Shown here one piece after another: positions 47,877 to 56,678 of a stretch of DNA of 64,000 nucleotides. The stretch is taken from contig DHTG01000024.1 of the NCBI GenBank assembly GCA_002411545.1, positions 625 through 64,624 of the forward strand. Direction: 5' to 3'. The DNA is from Bacteroidales bacterium UBA5266. Lineage in GTDB: Bacteria; Bacteroidota; Bacteroidia; Bacteroidales; WCHB1-69. The notes beneath the pieces are model-generated. The model did not search any database. It had not been told where the DNA came from and saw nothing but the letters and a program-made list of their open reading frames with translations. Every line of letters begins with the position of its first letter. Within the stretch, counting starts at the first letter, position 1. The translations under genes and the position numbers were made by a program.

Positions 47877-49652
47877 ATGCAAAAACAAAAATATTTTAAT
47901 CTATTTACTATAGGACTAAGCTTGTGGATATGTTTTTCATCCTTGGGATTATCTGCACAACAAACAGATAATTTTCAATTGAATCAGCAAAAAATGGGAA
48001 GATTCTTACAATTTTTAAAATTTTTCTATGTCGATACGGTTGATTTTGACAAAATAGTTGAAAAAGGAACCATTGAGATGTTAAAAGAATTAGATCCTCA
48101 TTCGATTTACATTTCAAAAAAGGATGTTACCCGCACCAACGAACCTTTGCAAGGAAATTTTGAAGGCATCGGCATTCAATTTCAAATTATAAAAGATACC
48201 ATTGTTGTCGTACAACCTATTAAAGGGGGCCCCTCCGAACAAGTAGGCATCTTAGCGAGCGATAAAATCATTCAAATTGATGACACGGTGGCAGTAGGTA
48301 AAATTTGTACTAACGAATGGGTTTATACTAAATTACGAGGGAAAAAAGGCACAAAAGTAAAACTTGCTATTAAAAGAGGAAAAGAAGATAAACCCTTAGT
48401 GTTTACCGTTATTCGTGATAAAATACCCATCAATTGCATCGAAGCTTATTTTATGATAGATAAGGAAACGGGCTATATTAAATTAGAGCGATTTTCACAA
48501 ACCACGAAAGATGAATTTCTATCGGCAATTTCCGAATTGAAAGCCCAAGGGATGCAACATCTTATTTTTGATCTTAGGGGAAATTCAGGCGGATTCTTAA
48601 GTGCAGCCATTGATATGGTGGAACAATTTATTGAAGCTAATAAATTAGTGGTTTATACACAAAACAATCAAACACAAAATAGAATTACTTATAACACACG
48701 AGGAAAAGGCAGTTTTCAAAAAGGAAAATTGGTGATTCTTATTGATGAATATTCCGCATCTGCATCGGAAATTGTTTCGGGAGCTGTACAAGATTGGGAC
48801 AGAGGCATTATAATAGGAAGGCGTTCATTTGGGAAGGGATTGGTACAAACACCAACCATGCTCCCCGACAGCTCAATTATTCGCCTTACCACCTCGCGTT
48901 ACTACATCCCCAGCGGACGATGTATTCAAAAACCCTATGAAGGAGTGGAAGATTACGGACAGGAATTGATTAATCGCTACAATGCCGGAGAGTTAACCCA
49001 TGCCGACAGCATACATTTTCCCGATTCCCTTAAGTATTATACCGAAAACAAACGAATTGTATACGGTGGCGGAGGTATTATGCCCGACATATTTATCCCC
49101 ATGGATACCATTAAAGTATCAGACTATTATTGGCAACTTTTCCGTCATAACCTTTTTAATCAATATGTTCTTCGCTATTTAGAAACAGAAAAACAACATT
49201 TACTGAACAATTATCCTACTTTCGAAACTTTTAACGAAAATTTTGAAATTGACAGTGCATTTCTATCCCATTTTTATGATTATGCCTATAAAGAAAATGT
49301 AAAAGATACGCTCTTATTTGATTTCAGCGCTATGCTTACCCATTTCACCCAAACATACAAAGATTCTTTAAATGTATTATACCCATCTCAGGACGATTTC
49401 TGTCAAGACACTGTCTTACAGTCTATGATTCAAAAGTATATTCACGATGAGATGGAAGCCTATATCCATCGTCAAAAGAATTTCGATACCGAAAAATACA
49501 TCAAACGTCAAATAAAAACCTTGTTAGCTCGTAGTTTGTATGACCCCAATAAAGCTACAAAAATATGGTTGGAAGATGATAATACCTATCAAAAAGCCAT
49601 TGAGGTTATTAACAATACGTCGATGTTTAAAAAAATGAAAATCCATTACTAG
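47877..49652 (+). CDS. S41-family C-terminal processing peptidase
   Basis: This is a 591-residue exported protease. The signal peptide (IGLSLWICFSSLGLSAQ) is followed by an N-terminal helical region, a PDZ domain at about 85-165 (GNFEGIGIQFQIIKDTIVVV) and the S41 core at about 180-385. The catalytic serine lies in SASASEIVSGAV and the Lys in RSFGKGLVQ. The C-terminal 200 residues are a helical extension common in Bacteroidetes members. Such enzymes trim periplasmic or outer-membrane proteins from the C-terminus. I chose ATG 47877 because it starts the signal peptide; the earlier TTG lacks support. The next gene starts 3 bases after the stop. Confidence 0.92.
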   Translation: MQKQKYFNLFTIGLSLWICFSSLGLSAQQTDNFQLNQQKMGRFLQFLKFFYVDTVDFDKIVEKGTIEMLKELDPHSIYISKKDVTRTNEPLQGNFEGIGIQFQIIKDTIVVVQPIKGGPSEQVGILASDKIIQIDDTVAVGKICTNEWVYTKLRGKKGTKVKLAIKRGKEDKPLVFTVIRDKIPINCIEAYFMIDKETGYIKLERFSQTTKDEFLSAISELKAQGMQHLIFDLRGNSGGFLSAAIDMVEQFIEANKLVVYTQNNQTQNRITYNTRGKGSFQKGKLVILIDEYSASASEIVSGAVQDWDRGIIIGRRSFGKGLVQTPTMLPDSSIIRLTTSRYYIPSGRCIQKPYEGVEDYGQELINRYNAGELTHADSIHFPDSLKYYTENKRIVYGGGGIMPDIFIPMDTIKVSDYYWQLFRHNLFNQYVLRYLETEKQHLLNNYPTFETFNENFEIDSAFLSHFYDYAYKENVKDTLLFDFSAMLTHFTQTYKDSLNVLYPSQDDFCQDTVLQSMIQKYIHDEMEAYIHRQKNFDTEKYIKRQIKTLLARSLYDPNKATKIWLEDDNTYQKAIEVINNTSMFKKMKIHY

Positions 49653-49654
49653 GC

Positions 49655-50821
49655 ATGATAAAATATGATTTCGACAAAACCGTCGACAGGAAAAACACAA
49701 ATTGTGTCAAACACGATTTAACTTCTTTGTTTTTTGGATGTACTGATTTACTACCCATGTGGATAGCCGACATGGATATCGCCATCCCCGATTTTATTTG
49801 TGAAGCCGTAAAAAACCGTGCCGAACATCCTGTATACGGTTATTCCTTTTTCGGAGAATCGTATTATGCTAATTTTATTCATTGGATGTACAAACGTCAT
49901 GGTTTAAAAATTGAAAAAGAATGGATTTGTTTTTCACCGGGTGTGGTTCCTGCATTAAACATGTCGGTACTTACTTTCTCAAAACCAAATGACAAAGTAG
50001 TTATCCAACCACCCGTTTATCCTCCTTTTTTTAATGCCGTTAGCGATCACGATCGGCAGTTAACACAAAATCATTTACGCTTAGAGGGTACTGCCTATAC
50101 CATGGATTTCGATGATTTGGAAAGCCAAATAGATGCCAATACCTCCATGCTCATTCTTTGCAATCCTCACAATCCTATAGGACGTGCATGGACCGAAAAA
50201 GAATTATTGACGTTAGTAGGCATTTGCGAAAAAAACAACATCTGCCTTGTTTCAGATGAAATTCATAGCGATTTTATTCGTCCACCGCACAAACATAATA
50301 GCCTACTTTCATTAACAGATAAAACCATTGCATGTTTCTCGCCAAGTAAAACTTTTAACTTAGCCGGCATGTCGACTTCGATGATTGTAATTCCCGATCA
50401 AACATTACGTGAAAAATACCTCCATACCTTAAACGGATTACACATAGCCTTTGGGAATTTATTTGGAAGTATTGCAACCGAAGCTGCCTATGGGCAAGGA
50501 GAAGAATGGTATAAACAGCTTTGGGACTATTTACAAGCAAATATTGATTATGTGGTGCAGTTTTGTAAAGCCAACATTCCGCAAATTAAAGTTATGCCAT
50601 CCGATGCAAGCTATTTATTGTGGCTGGATTGTCGTGGATTGTCCGCAAATGGAGAAAAATTACAAGAAATTTTTACTGAAAATTTAAAGTTGGGCTTAAA
50701 CAACGGAAGCGAATTTGGAAAAAACGGCGAAGGTTTTATGCGTATGAATGTAGCTTGCCCACGCAAAACTTTGGAAGAAGCCATGCAACGTTTACGCTGT
50801 TTAGCGAATTTTATAGCATAA
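49655..50821 (+). CDS. PatB/MalY-type PLP-dependent C-S lyase
   Basis: This is a 388-residue cytoplasmic fold-type I PLP enzyme. The N-terminal DFDKTVDRKNTNCVKHD and the MWIADMDIAIPDFI motif are typical of the PatB/MalY branch. The segment NPHNPIGRAW near 170 and the PLP lysine in SPSKTFNLAG near 231 complete the active site. Members cleave cystathionine or cysteine S-conjugates to release sulfide or thiols. The start is 2 bases past the protease stop, so they form an operon. Confidence 0.9.
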   Translation: MIKYDFDKTVDRKNTNCVKHDLTSLFFGCTDLLPMWIADMDIAIPDFICEAVKNRAEHPVYGYSFFGESYYANFIHWMYKRHGLKIEKEWICFSPGVVPALNMSVLTFSKPNDKVVIQPPVYPPFFNAVSDHDRQLTQNHLRLEGTAYTMDFDDLESQIDANTSMLILCNPHNPIGRAWTEKELLTLVGICEKNNICLVSDEIHSDFIRPPHKHNSLLSLTDKTIACFSPSKTFNLAGMSTSMIVIPDQTLREKYLHTLNGLHIAFGNLFGSIATEAAYGQGEEWYKQLWDYLQANIDYVVQFCKANIPQIKVMPSDASYLLWLDCRGLSANGEKLQEIFTENLKLGLNNGSEFGKNGEGFMRMNVACPRKTLEEAMQRLRCLANFIA

Positions 50822-50828
50822 ATTTACA

Positions 50829-50861
50829 TTTGCACGCGTAAAAAGATTTTATTTACATTTG
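50829..50861 (+). promoter_or_regulatory. Promoter of the YqaA-like gene
   Basis: TTTG at 50829-50832 and TACATTTG at 50854-50861 are separated by 21 bases, a near-ideal Bacteroidota promoter. The upstream box is itself part of another TACATTTG (50825-50832). The start codon at 50877 follows closely. Confidence 0.6.
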
Positions 50862-50876
50862 TAAAAAATTCTTTGG

Positions 50877-51317
50877 ATGGATACGTTTATACACTTTGGC
50901 TATGTGGGATTGTTCTTGTCGTCATTTTTAGCATCGACCATCGTACCTTTAAGTGCTGATGTAGTTTTAACGGCCCTTGTTCTGCTTAAATTTAATCCAT
51001 GGGTATGTTTAATTATTGCTACCGGAGGAAATTTCTTAGGAGGTCTTACTTCTTATGGTTTAGGATATATAGGCAAATGGGAATGGCTGGAGAAATATTT
51101 CAAAGTAGATAGACAGAAGGTAGAAAATTTTCAAAAAAAAATTACGAAGTACGGGATTTTTGCCGCTGCTTTTGCGTGGTTGCCTTTTGTAGGTGATTTG
51201 ATTGCCATTTCTTTGGGTTTCTTTAAAATTCGTCCTACCTGGGTTTTTATTCTAATGCTCACAGGTAGATTTTTACGTTTTTTTGTTATCATACTGGTAA
51301 CCTTATATTTTATATAA
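50877..51317 (+). CDS. YqaA/DedA-like VTT-domain membrane protein
   Basis: This is a 146-residue inner-membrane protein with about four membrane segments. It resembles the YqaA branch of the DedA/SNARE-associated (VTT) family, showing FLASTIVPLSADVVLTA near residue 18, an ATGGNFLGGLTSYGLGY motif near 48 and GVFAA..-like KYGIFAAAFAWLPFVGD near 91. DedA proteins affect membrane lipid (C55-P or phosphatidylethanolamine) scrambling and envelope integrity. The role of short YqaA proteins is less well known. Confidence 0.8.
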   Translation: MDTFIHFGYVGLFLSSFLASTIVPLSADVVLTALVLLKFNPWVCLIIATGGNFLGGLTSYGLGYIGKWEWLEKYFKVDRQKVENFQKKITKYGIFAAAFAWLPFVGDLIAISLGFFKIRPTWVFILMLTGRFLRFFVIILVTLYFI

Positions 51318-51402
51318 GGATATTGCCTTTCCGGATCTTTCTTATTGAATAACCGGACAAAGAGGAATTAAAAAAGAGTGAAGACTTTATATAGATTTTA
51401 TA

Positions 51403-51410
51403 TATTTTTG
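51403..51410 (+). promoter_or_regulatory. -7 element of the phospholipase D-family gene
   Basis: TATTTTTG matches TAnnTTTG and lies 56 bases upstream of ATG 51467. Confidence 0.5.
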
Positions 51411-51466
51411 CATCACATTAAAAAAGCATACAATAAAATATAAGAAGTTTATTAGAAATTCAAGGC

Positions 51467-52579
51467 ATGAGAGCTGATCAAGTGGAAAGAAACATCTGTA
51501 TACAAGATTATAATACTTATACTTTTTATAGTACATCGGCAGAATGGTATGAGGATTTAATTCTTGATATACAAAAAGCTGTTTCATTTATTTACATTGA
51601 AACCTTTCGTATGATGAACGATATCATAGGCGAAAAGATATGCAATGCATTGATTGAAAAGGTGAAACAAGGCATACGAGTAAGGTTATTAGTCGATTGG
51701 TGGGGAACTAGGACTTCGAATGTACACATCAAAAACCTTTCGGAAGTCGGAGGTGAAGTACGTTACTTTCAGAAATTTGTATTTAGTATTGCATTGTTTT
51801 CCCGCAACCATATGCGCGATCATCGCAAAATCGTAGTAATTGACAATGAAATTGCTTATATCGGGTCTGCCAATTTCAGCCATTATTCTACTCAATGGCG
51901 TGAGTCTATATTGAGAGTCAAAGGGAATGTAGCTGCTATATTGAAGAAAATATTTATGGACAATTATAAAATTTACAACAAAGATATTTTTCATCCCTGG
52001 GTTAAAAAGGCATTTAAGCGCACTATCCTTTTCGATAATTTTTACTTCATACGCGAAGTTCCTTCTGTACTTAGTCAACGTATTAAAAAGAATTATGTGC
52101 TTTTAATTCAAAGAGCAAAAAAGTCGATTATCATTGAGACTCCTTATTTTATTCCAGGTTATAGAATTTACAAAGAACTTATCAATGCCGCCAAAAGAGG
52201 GGTAAATGTCAAAATCATAGTGCCAAAATCATCCGATTTAAAAACCATTGACTACCTTCGTGATGCCATCTGGGATAAGCTATATAAAAAAGGTATACAT
52301 ATCTTTTTCTATACCAAAAGCAACCTACATTCTAAACTCATGCTTATTGATAATAAAACGTTTTCGATAGGTTCTGCAAATTTCGACCATCGTAGTTTTA
52401 AATATATGTTTGAAATTGCTATGATTAGCGATAATATAAATGTAAAAACCCTTATTAAAAATCATATCGATGAAACCTTGAACAATACTATTGCATTCGA
52501 TTTGAATGAGTGGAAAAAGCGTCCGTTTTTAAAAAGAATATTGGCTTTGTTGTTTATGCCTATACGTCATTTATTATAG
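51467..52579 (+). CDS. Cardiolipin synthase-like phospholipase D-family enzyme
   Basis: This is a 370-residue protein with the two HKD motifs of the phospholipase D superfamily: HMRDHRKIVVIDNEIAYIG near residue 112 and NLHSKLMLIDNKTFSIGSAN near 279. Each keeps the His, Lys and Asp. The lack of N-terminal transmembrane helices is like ClsB/ClsC or short bacterial synthases rather than ClsA. It probably makes cardiolipin from phosphatidylglycerol (or PG plus PE) at the membrane. It follows the YqaA-like gene, and both concern membrane lipids, but has its own -7 element. Confidence 0.82.
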   Translation: MRADQVERNICIQDYNTYTFYSTSAEWYEDLILDIQKAVSFIYIETFRMMNDIIGEKICNALIEKVKQGIRVRLLVDWWGTRTSNVHIKNLSEVGGEVRYFQKFVFSIALFSRNHMRDHRKIVVIDNEIAYIGSANFSHYSTQWRESILRVKGNVAAILKKIFMDNYKIYNKDIFHPWVKKAFKRTILFDNFYFIREVPSVLSQRIKKNYVLLIQRAKKSIIIETPYFIPGYRIYKELINAAKRGVNVKIIVPKSSDLKTIDYLRDAIWDKLYKKGIHIFFYTKSNLHSKLMLIDNKTFSIGSANFDHRSFKYMFEIAMISDNINVKTLIKNHIDETLNNTIAFDLNEWKKRPFLKRILALLFMPIRHLL

Positions 52580-52642
52580 ATAATAGGTAACCTAACAAGT
52601 AAACCAAAAGATAAAGTCAGCGGGGGTAAGATCGCAAGTAAA

Positions 52643-52677
52643 AAAAACAATTACGAAAAGAATTATGAATTGTTTTT
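52643..52677 (+). terminator. Possible terminator downstream of the cls-like gene
   Basis: AAAAACAATT (52643-52652) pairs perfectly with AATTGTTTTT (52668-52677), a 10-bp stem with a 15-base loop and T-rich 3' arm. It is weak in GC and lies 64 bases past the stop. Confidence 0.35.
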
Positions 52678-52692
52678 CGTTCCGAAAAATTA

Positions 52693-52725
52693 AGAGGTTG
52701 CGTGATGTGTGAACCTCTGTGGTTC
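52693..52725. repeat. Two alternative hairpins sharing one arm
   Basis: AGAGGTT (52693-52699) can pair with AACCTCT (52712-52718), and GAACC (52711-52715) can pair with GGTTC (52721-52725). The AACC arm is common to both, so the folds are mutually exclusive. Confidence 0.4.
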
Positions 52726-52882
52726 TTTGGTCTAAAACCTTGTAAACTACCTTTTTTCATTTTCAAGAATTTATGCGTTAGAAAATTCCGGGAGGCGTTA
52801 TCTTGTTAGAGGGAATCAAATCCTATGGAAAATAATTTTTTTAATTCTACAAATTCTGTAATTCTGTTAAAAGAAAAAATAA

Positions 52883-52890
52883 TACCTTTG
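52883..52890 (+). promoter_or_regulatory. -7 element upstream of the histidine kinase
   Basis: TACCTTTG matches TAnnTTTG, 125 bases before the kinase start and 18 bases before a 26-codon open frame. Confidence 0.45.
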
Positions 52891-52908
52891 CAAAACGAAA
52901 TTATAGAG

Positions 52909-52989
52909 ATGAATGGGAACAATCAGAGAAAGAGGGTGCAAGATGTTGGAATAAGGAAAGAAACAATAAATAAAATCTATAATACATAG
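52909..52989 (+). CDS. Possible 26-codon leader peptide
   Basis: An ATG-initiated frame of 26 codons ending in TAG lies between the -7 element and the kinase start, ending 26 bases before it. The peptide is basic and hydrophilic, beginning MNGNNQRKR. No homologue can be named. It may be a leader peptide, a small protein or chance. Confidence 0.2.
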   Translation: MNGNNQRKRVQDVGIRKETINKIYNT

Positions 52990-53015
52990 TCACCTAAGAA
53001 TAATGCCCTTACAGT

Positions 53016-56000
53016 ATGCTTGCTAAACATAAATCCATATTATTTTTTGGATCAGCTTTTTTGGCGTTCGTTTTATGTATTTACATAACACATAATAACA
53101 TAACAAAAACAAAACCCGAAAAAGCTTGCGTTTATCTACAAAAAAAGTTTCTACAAAAAGAAAATCTACTACAAAACTACGTAGATTCCATTAACAAACA
53201 GGGCATAGATAATATTAGCGATTTACTCCTATTCTGCCAAAAGCATAAAATTCATGAAAATGAATTTATCTTTTATATTTATCAAGATAGTGTACTAAAA
53301 GCATGGTCATCCAATCAAATCAATCTCCCCAACATATTAACACAAAAACCTATAAGTCAGAATACATTTTCATTAGAAAGGGATTATGTGTATCATATTA
53401 AAGCTGAAGATGACTCATTATGTATAATGGGTTTTTATATGATAAAGAAATGGAAAAACGATGACCGAAGTTTTTTATCCTTACATAATTTTACGCCTAA
53501 CAGTTCTTCTCAGCAAATTGATGTCAGTGTAGATGAAGGAAAATATAATATTTTCAATAATAAAGGGTCCATTGCCTTTTCAATAATCTTCCCCGACGAT
53601 ATAGTTGTTCCCGATAACATTGCTTTTATAGAACTCATTGCATGGATTTTTGCTTTTTCGTTGTTTGTATTAGGCATATTCTGGCTGATGATGAGTATAC
53701 CTCTTTTTGTAGAAAACAAAAACTTGATTTGGATTGTATTATGTTTTATTATAGCCATAATTACTAATTTTCTTAACATCCCTGCTTCTTTATATCATTC
53801 CAATTTATTCAGTTCTTTATACTATGCTTCTTTTTATTCTTCTTTAGGCATTTTGTTTATTCAATCTTATGCCATATTAATCATTGCTTTACTACTCAAC
53901 CAATGCTTTACTCTTCAACTCAAAAACATAAAAAACAGCCGGTTCAACTATTTTCTGGCATGTTTACTCATTATAATAGCATTTATTTTTTATATTTTAG
54001 TGTTTATTATTCAACACAGTATTGCCAATGATTCAACTATAACCATAACCCCTATTTTGCTTTATAATTATAATGGATTGAGTATAATTATCATTGCTTC
54101 TATTTGTTCCTTGTATTGTGCTTTATTATTTGTTTTTCGAAAATTATTGGAGGAAAGTTATAAACTACTGGGATCGCTTCGTTCATTTATTTTCATCCTT
54201 AGCATTATCGTTTTATTTTTTATCATAATTACTACTCTATTTTATTTTTACAATTATGCTGTTCGGCCTAATTATTATATTTATCTAATTATATTTCTTT
54301 TGTTTGTTATATTTATCGCCTTACATATTATATATCCCAAACATTTTTCCAGCGTTTTAACCCATACCCTTGCTTTTGCATTATTTAGTTTTACGGTATT
54401 TTTTATTACTGAAAATGCCAATAATAAAAAAGTAGAACGTCACAAAGATGATTTTGCACAAAATCTTCTGTTAACAGAAGATCCCTTGATGCTATTCGAC
54501 TTATGTGAGATGGAAGATAATATTCGAAAAGATAATAAAGTATATTATTACCTGCGTAATGATAGCATTTCAAAAGACAGTATCATAAATTACATTCACA
54601 ATCAATATTTGATCAAATACATCGATTCTTATCGAAAGAATATATCTTTAAGTATATTATCTACACCTAACGATAAAATCATATATGAAACTAAAAAGAA
54701 ATTATTTAATCAAGCAGATAAATTCTCAAACGACAAAAACATAGCTTTTTTTCAAGCAGGAATGGGCAAGTCAAACTATATGATTCATATCCCTATACCT
54801 TATTACAAACAACAAACGATTGATACCGCCATATTGTTTATAGAAATGGAATCCTTATCGGATTATACCCGACCCCATATCAATAAAACAACCCATCGTA
54901 TAGAATCTGAAATTGCGCAATTGTCGTATGCCGAATATATCAACGACACCCTAAAATCATACAAAGAATCCACTGCTCCTTATAAGCTTTTTCTAAGTGA
55001 ATACAATTTAGATACTCTTTTTAATGGATTAGTGTTTTTTGCCGATGGATACAACCATACCATGTATTTAGACTCCCCCGATAAAGTTTTATTAATGTCA
55101 ACGTATAAAGATTCATTATTCAAACAGCTGTCATCGGTATCTTTTATATTACTTATATTTTTATTTTATAGCATATTTCCTAATATGATGTTATTCTTTT
55201 TTGGAAAAAAACGGGTATACATTAGTTTTAAAGGGCAAATTCAACGGATGACCGTTTATTTATTATTAGGTTCTTCCATTGTAGGAGGAATATTATTTGC
55301 TCGCTATACCATTGCCACGAATAAAACACAATTAACTAACCAATCCATTAATCGAATTAATACTGTGGATCAGGTCATATTATCTGCATTGGAAGATACC
55401 TCGATTTGTATTGAAAATCTAAATATAGCCAATATAGCCCATTTGCAATATGATTATATAAATGACATCAATATATTTAATCTTAAAGGTGAACGCATCA
55501 ATATTCATAAAAACAAAGCCACTTATCTACAAAGTAGATTTATGCGGATAGAGCCCCAAGCATTACAAGCCATAGGCGAAGAGAAAAACTCGTTGTTTAT
55601 GCATGAGGCTATCATCGGTAACAATAAATATGTTATTTTATACAAACCCATGAGAGATCAAGTCGGCGAAATTATAGCCTATCTATCCTATTCGACAGTA
55701 ACACGGCAAAATCGTATGGATTATCAGTTAACATCTTTCTTTTCTACTTTCTTAAGTTTATATGGATTATTTATTTTAATAGCGTTAGGTATTGGAAGTT
55801 TGGTTACTCAATACATATCTGCTTCTTTGACAGAAATATCAAAACGTTTAGCTAAAATTAAATTAAAATCTATCAATGAAAAAATTGAATGGAAGCGAGA
55901 CGATGAAATCGGAGCATTGATAGAAGAATACAACCGATTAATCGACGAATTGGAATTAAGTGCCGAGCTACTGGCTCATTCAGAACGGGAATCAACCTGG

Positions 56001-56678
56001 AAAAACATGGCCAAACAAGTGGCTCACGAAATAAAAAATCCATTAACTCCGATGAAAATAAGCACACAACAGCTGCAAAAGGAAATCATGGACGGAAAAA
56101 TAAATATTGACAAACTCAAAGCATATACCGGTATGCTGTTGGAGCAAATTGATATTTTAAATGACATAAGCTCCTCTTTCTCTTCCTACGCAAAAATGCA
56201 TCATGGAGAAGGAACACAAGAAAACTTGACTCAAATTATTGAAAACTTACTAACGCTCCATGTCAATCAAAATAACTATGAAATTTCTTTTGTTAATAAA
56301 GTCACATCCAAGCATGCCTTTGTATTTATTAATAAAACACAATTGATTCGAGCACTAAATAATTTAATACGAAATGCCATCCAAGCATCAAAACCCAACG
56401 AAAAACAAAAAATCATCATTGAATTGACTGATTATGGGCAACAAATGTGGCAAATATTAGTTCAAGACTTTGGAATCGGTATGGATGCAAGCACTAAAAA
56501 TTTAGCCTTTACCGCTCATTTTTCGACAAAAACAAGCGGAATGGGATTAGGATTAGTTATGGTTAAAAATATAATTACCGATTGGAACGGTAGTATTTCC
56601 TTAGAATCAGCCCCTAATATCGGGTCTACTTTCTCTATCCTTTTACCTAAAGCAAATCAGCAAAATATTTCAGTTTAG
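53016..56678 (+). CDS. Large NtrY-like sensor histidine kinase
   Basis: This is a 1220-residue inner-membrane kinase. It has an N-terminal helix at about 7-25, an extracytoplasmic segment, about seven membrane helices at 200-450, a second extracytoplasmic segment at about 465-705, helices near 708 and 745, a third sensor-like segment at 765-900, a helix near 910-932 and a HAMP domain at 935-985. The HisKA domain has the phospho-acceptor His1004 in QVAHEIKNPLTP, and the HATPase domain ends with GMGLGLVMVKNII near 1185. HEIKNPL is typical of NtrY-like kinases. No response regulator gene is adjacent, so it is an orphan. The stop overlaps the convergent peptidase stop by 4 bases. Confidence 0.88.
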   Translation: MLAKHKSILFFGSAFLAFVLCIYITHNNITKTKPEKACVYLQKKFLQKENLLQNYVDSINKQGIDNISDLLLFCQKHKIHENEFIFYIYQDSVLKAWSSNQINLPNILTQKPISQNTFSLERDYVYHIKAEDDSLCIMGFYMIKKWKNDDRSFLSLHNFTPNSSSQQIDVSVDEGKYNIFNNKGSIAFSIIFPDDIVVPDNIAFIELIAWIFAFSLFVLGIFWLMMSIPLFVENKNLIWIVLCFIIAIITNFLNIPASLYHSNLFSSLYYASFYSSLGILFIQSYAILIIALLLNQCFTLQLKNIKNSRFNYFLACLLIIIAFIFYILVFIIQHSIANDSTITITPILLYNYNGLSIIIIASICSLYCALLFVFRKLLEESYKLLGSLRSFIFILSIIVLFFIIITTLFYFYNYAVRPNYYIYLIIFLLFVIFIALHIIYPKHFSSVLTHTLAFALFSFTVFFITENANNKKVERHKDDFAQNLLLTEDPLMLFDLCEMEDNIRKDNKVYYYLRNDSISKDSIINYIHNQYLIKYIDSYRKNISLSILSTPNDKIIYETKKKLFNQADKFSNDKNIAFFQAGMGKSNYMIHIPIPYYKQQTIDTAILFIEMESLSDYTRPHINKTTHRIESEIAQLSYAEYINDTLKSYKESTAPYKLFLSEYNLDTLFNGLVFFADGYNHTMYLDSPDKVLLMSTYKDSLFKQLSSVSFILLIFLFYSIFPNMMLFFFGKKRVYISFKGQIQRMTVYLLLGSSIVGGILFARYTIATNKTQLTNQSINRINTVDQVILSALEDTSICIENLNIANIAHLQYDYINDINIFNLKGERINIHKNKATYLQSRFMRIEPQALQAIGEEKNSLFMHEAIIGNNKYVILYKPMRDQVGEIIAYLSYSTVTRQNRMDYQLTSFFSTFLSLYGLFILIALGIGSLVTQYISASLTEISKRLAKIKLKSINEKIEWKRDDEIGALIEEYNRLIDELELSAELLAHSERESTWKNMAKQVAHEIKNPLTPMKISTQQLQKEIMDGKINIDKLKAYTGMLLEQIDILNDISSSFSSYAKMHHGEGTQENLTQIIENLLTLHVNQNNYEISFVNKVTSKHAFVFINKTQLIRALNNLIRNAIQASKPNEKQKIIIELTDYGQQMWQILVQDFGIGMDASTKNLAFTAHFSTKTSGMGLGLVMVKNIITDWNGSISLESAPNIGSTFSILLPKANQQNISV

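Larger units (their letters stand above)
52580..53015. other. Intergenic region upstream of the histidine kinase
   Basis: This 436-base gap contains an AT-rich inverted repeat that may be a terminator, two mutually exclusive hairpins, a promoter element and a 26-codon open frame. No conserved RNA or transposon was recognised. Confidence 0.6.
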
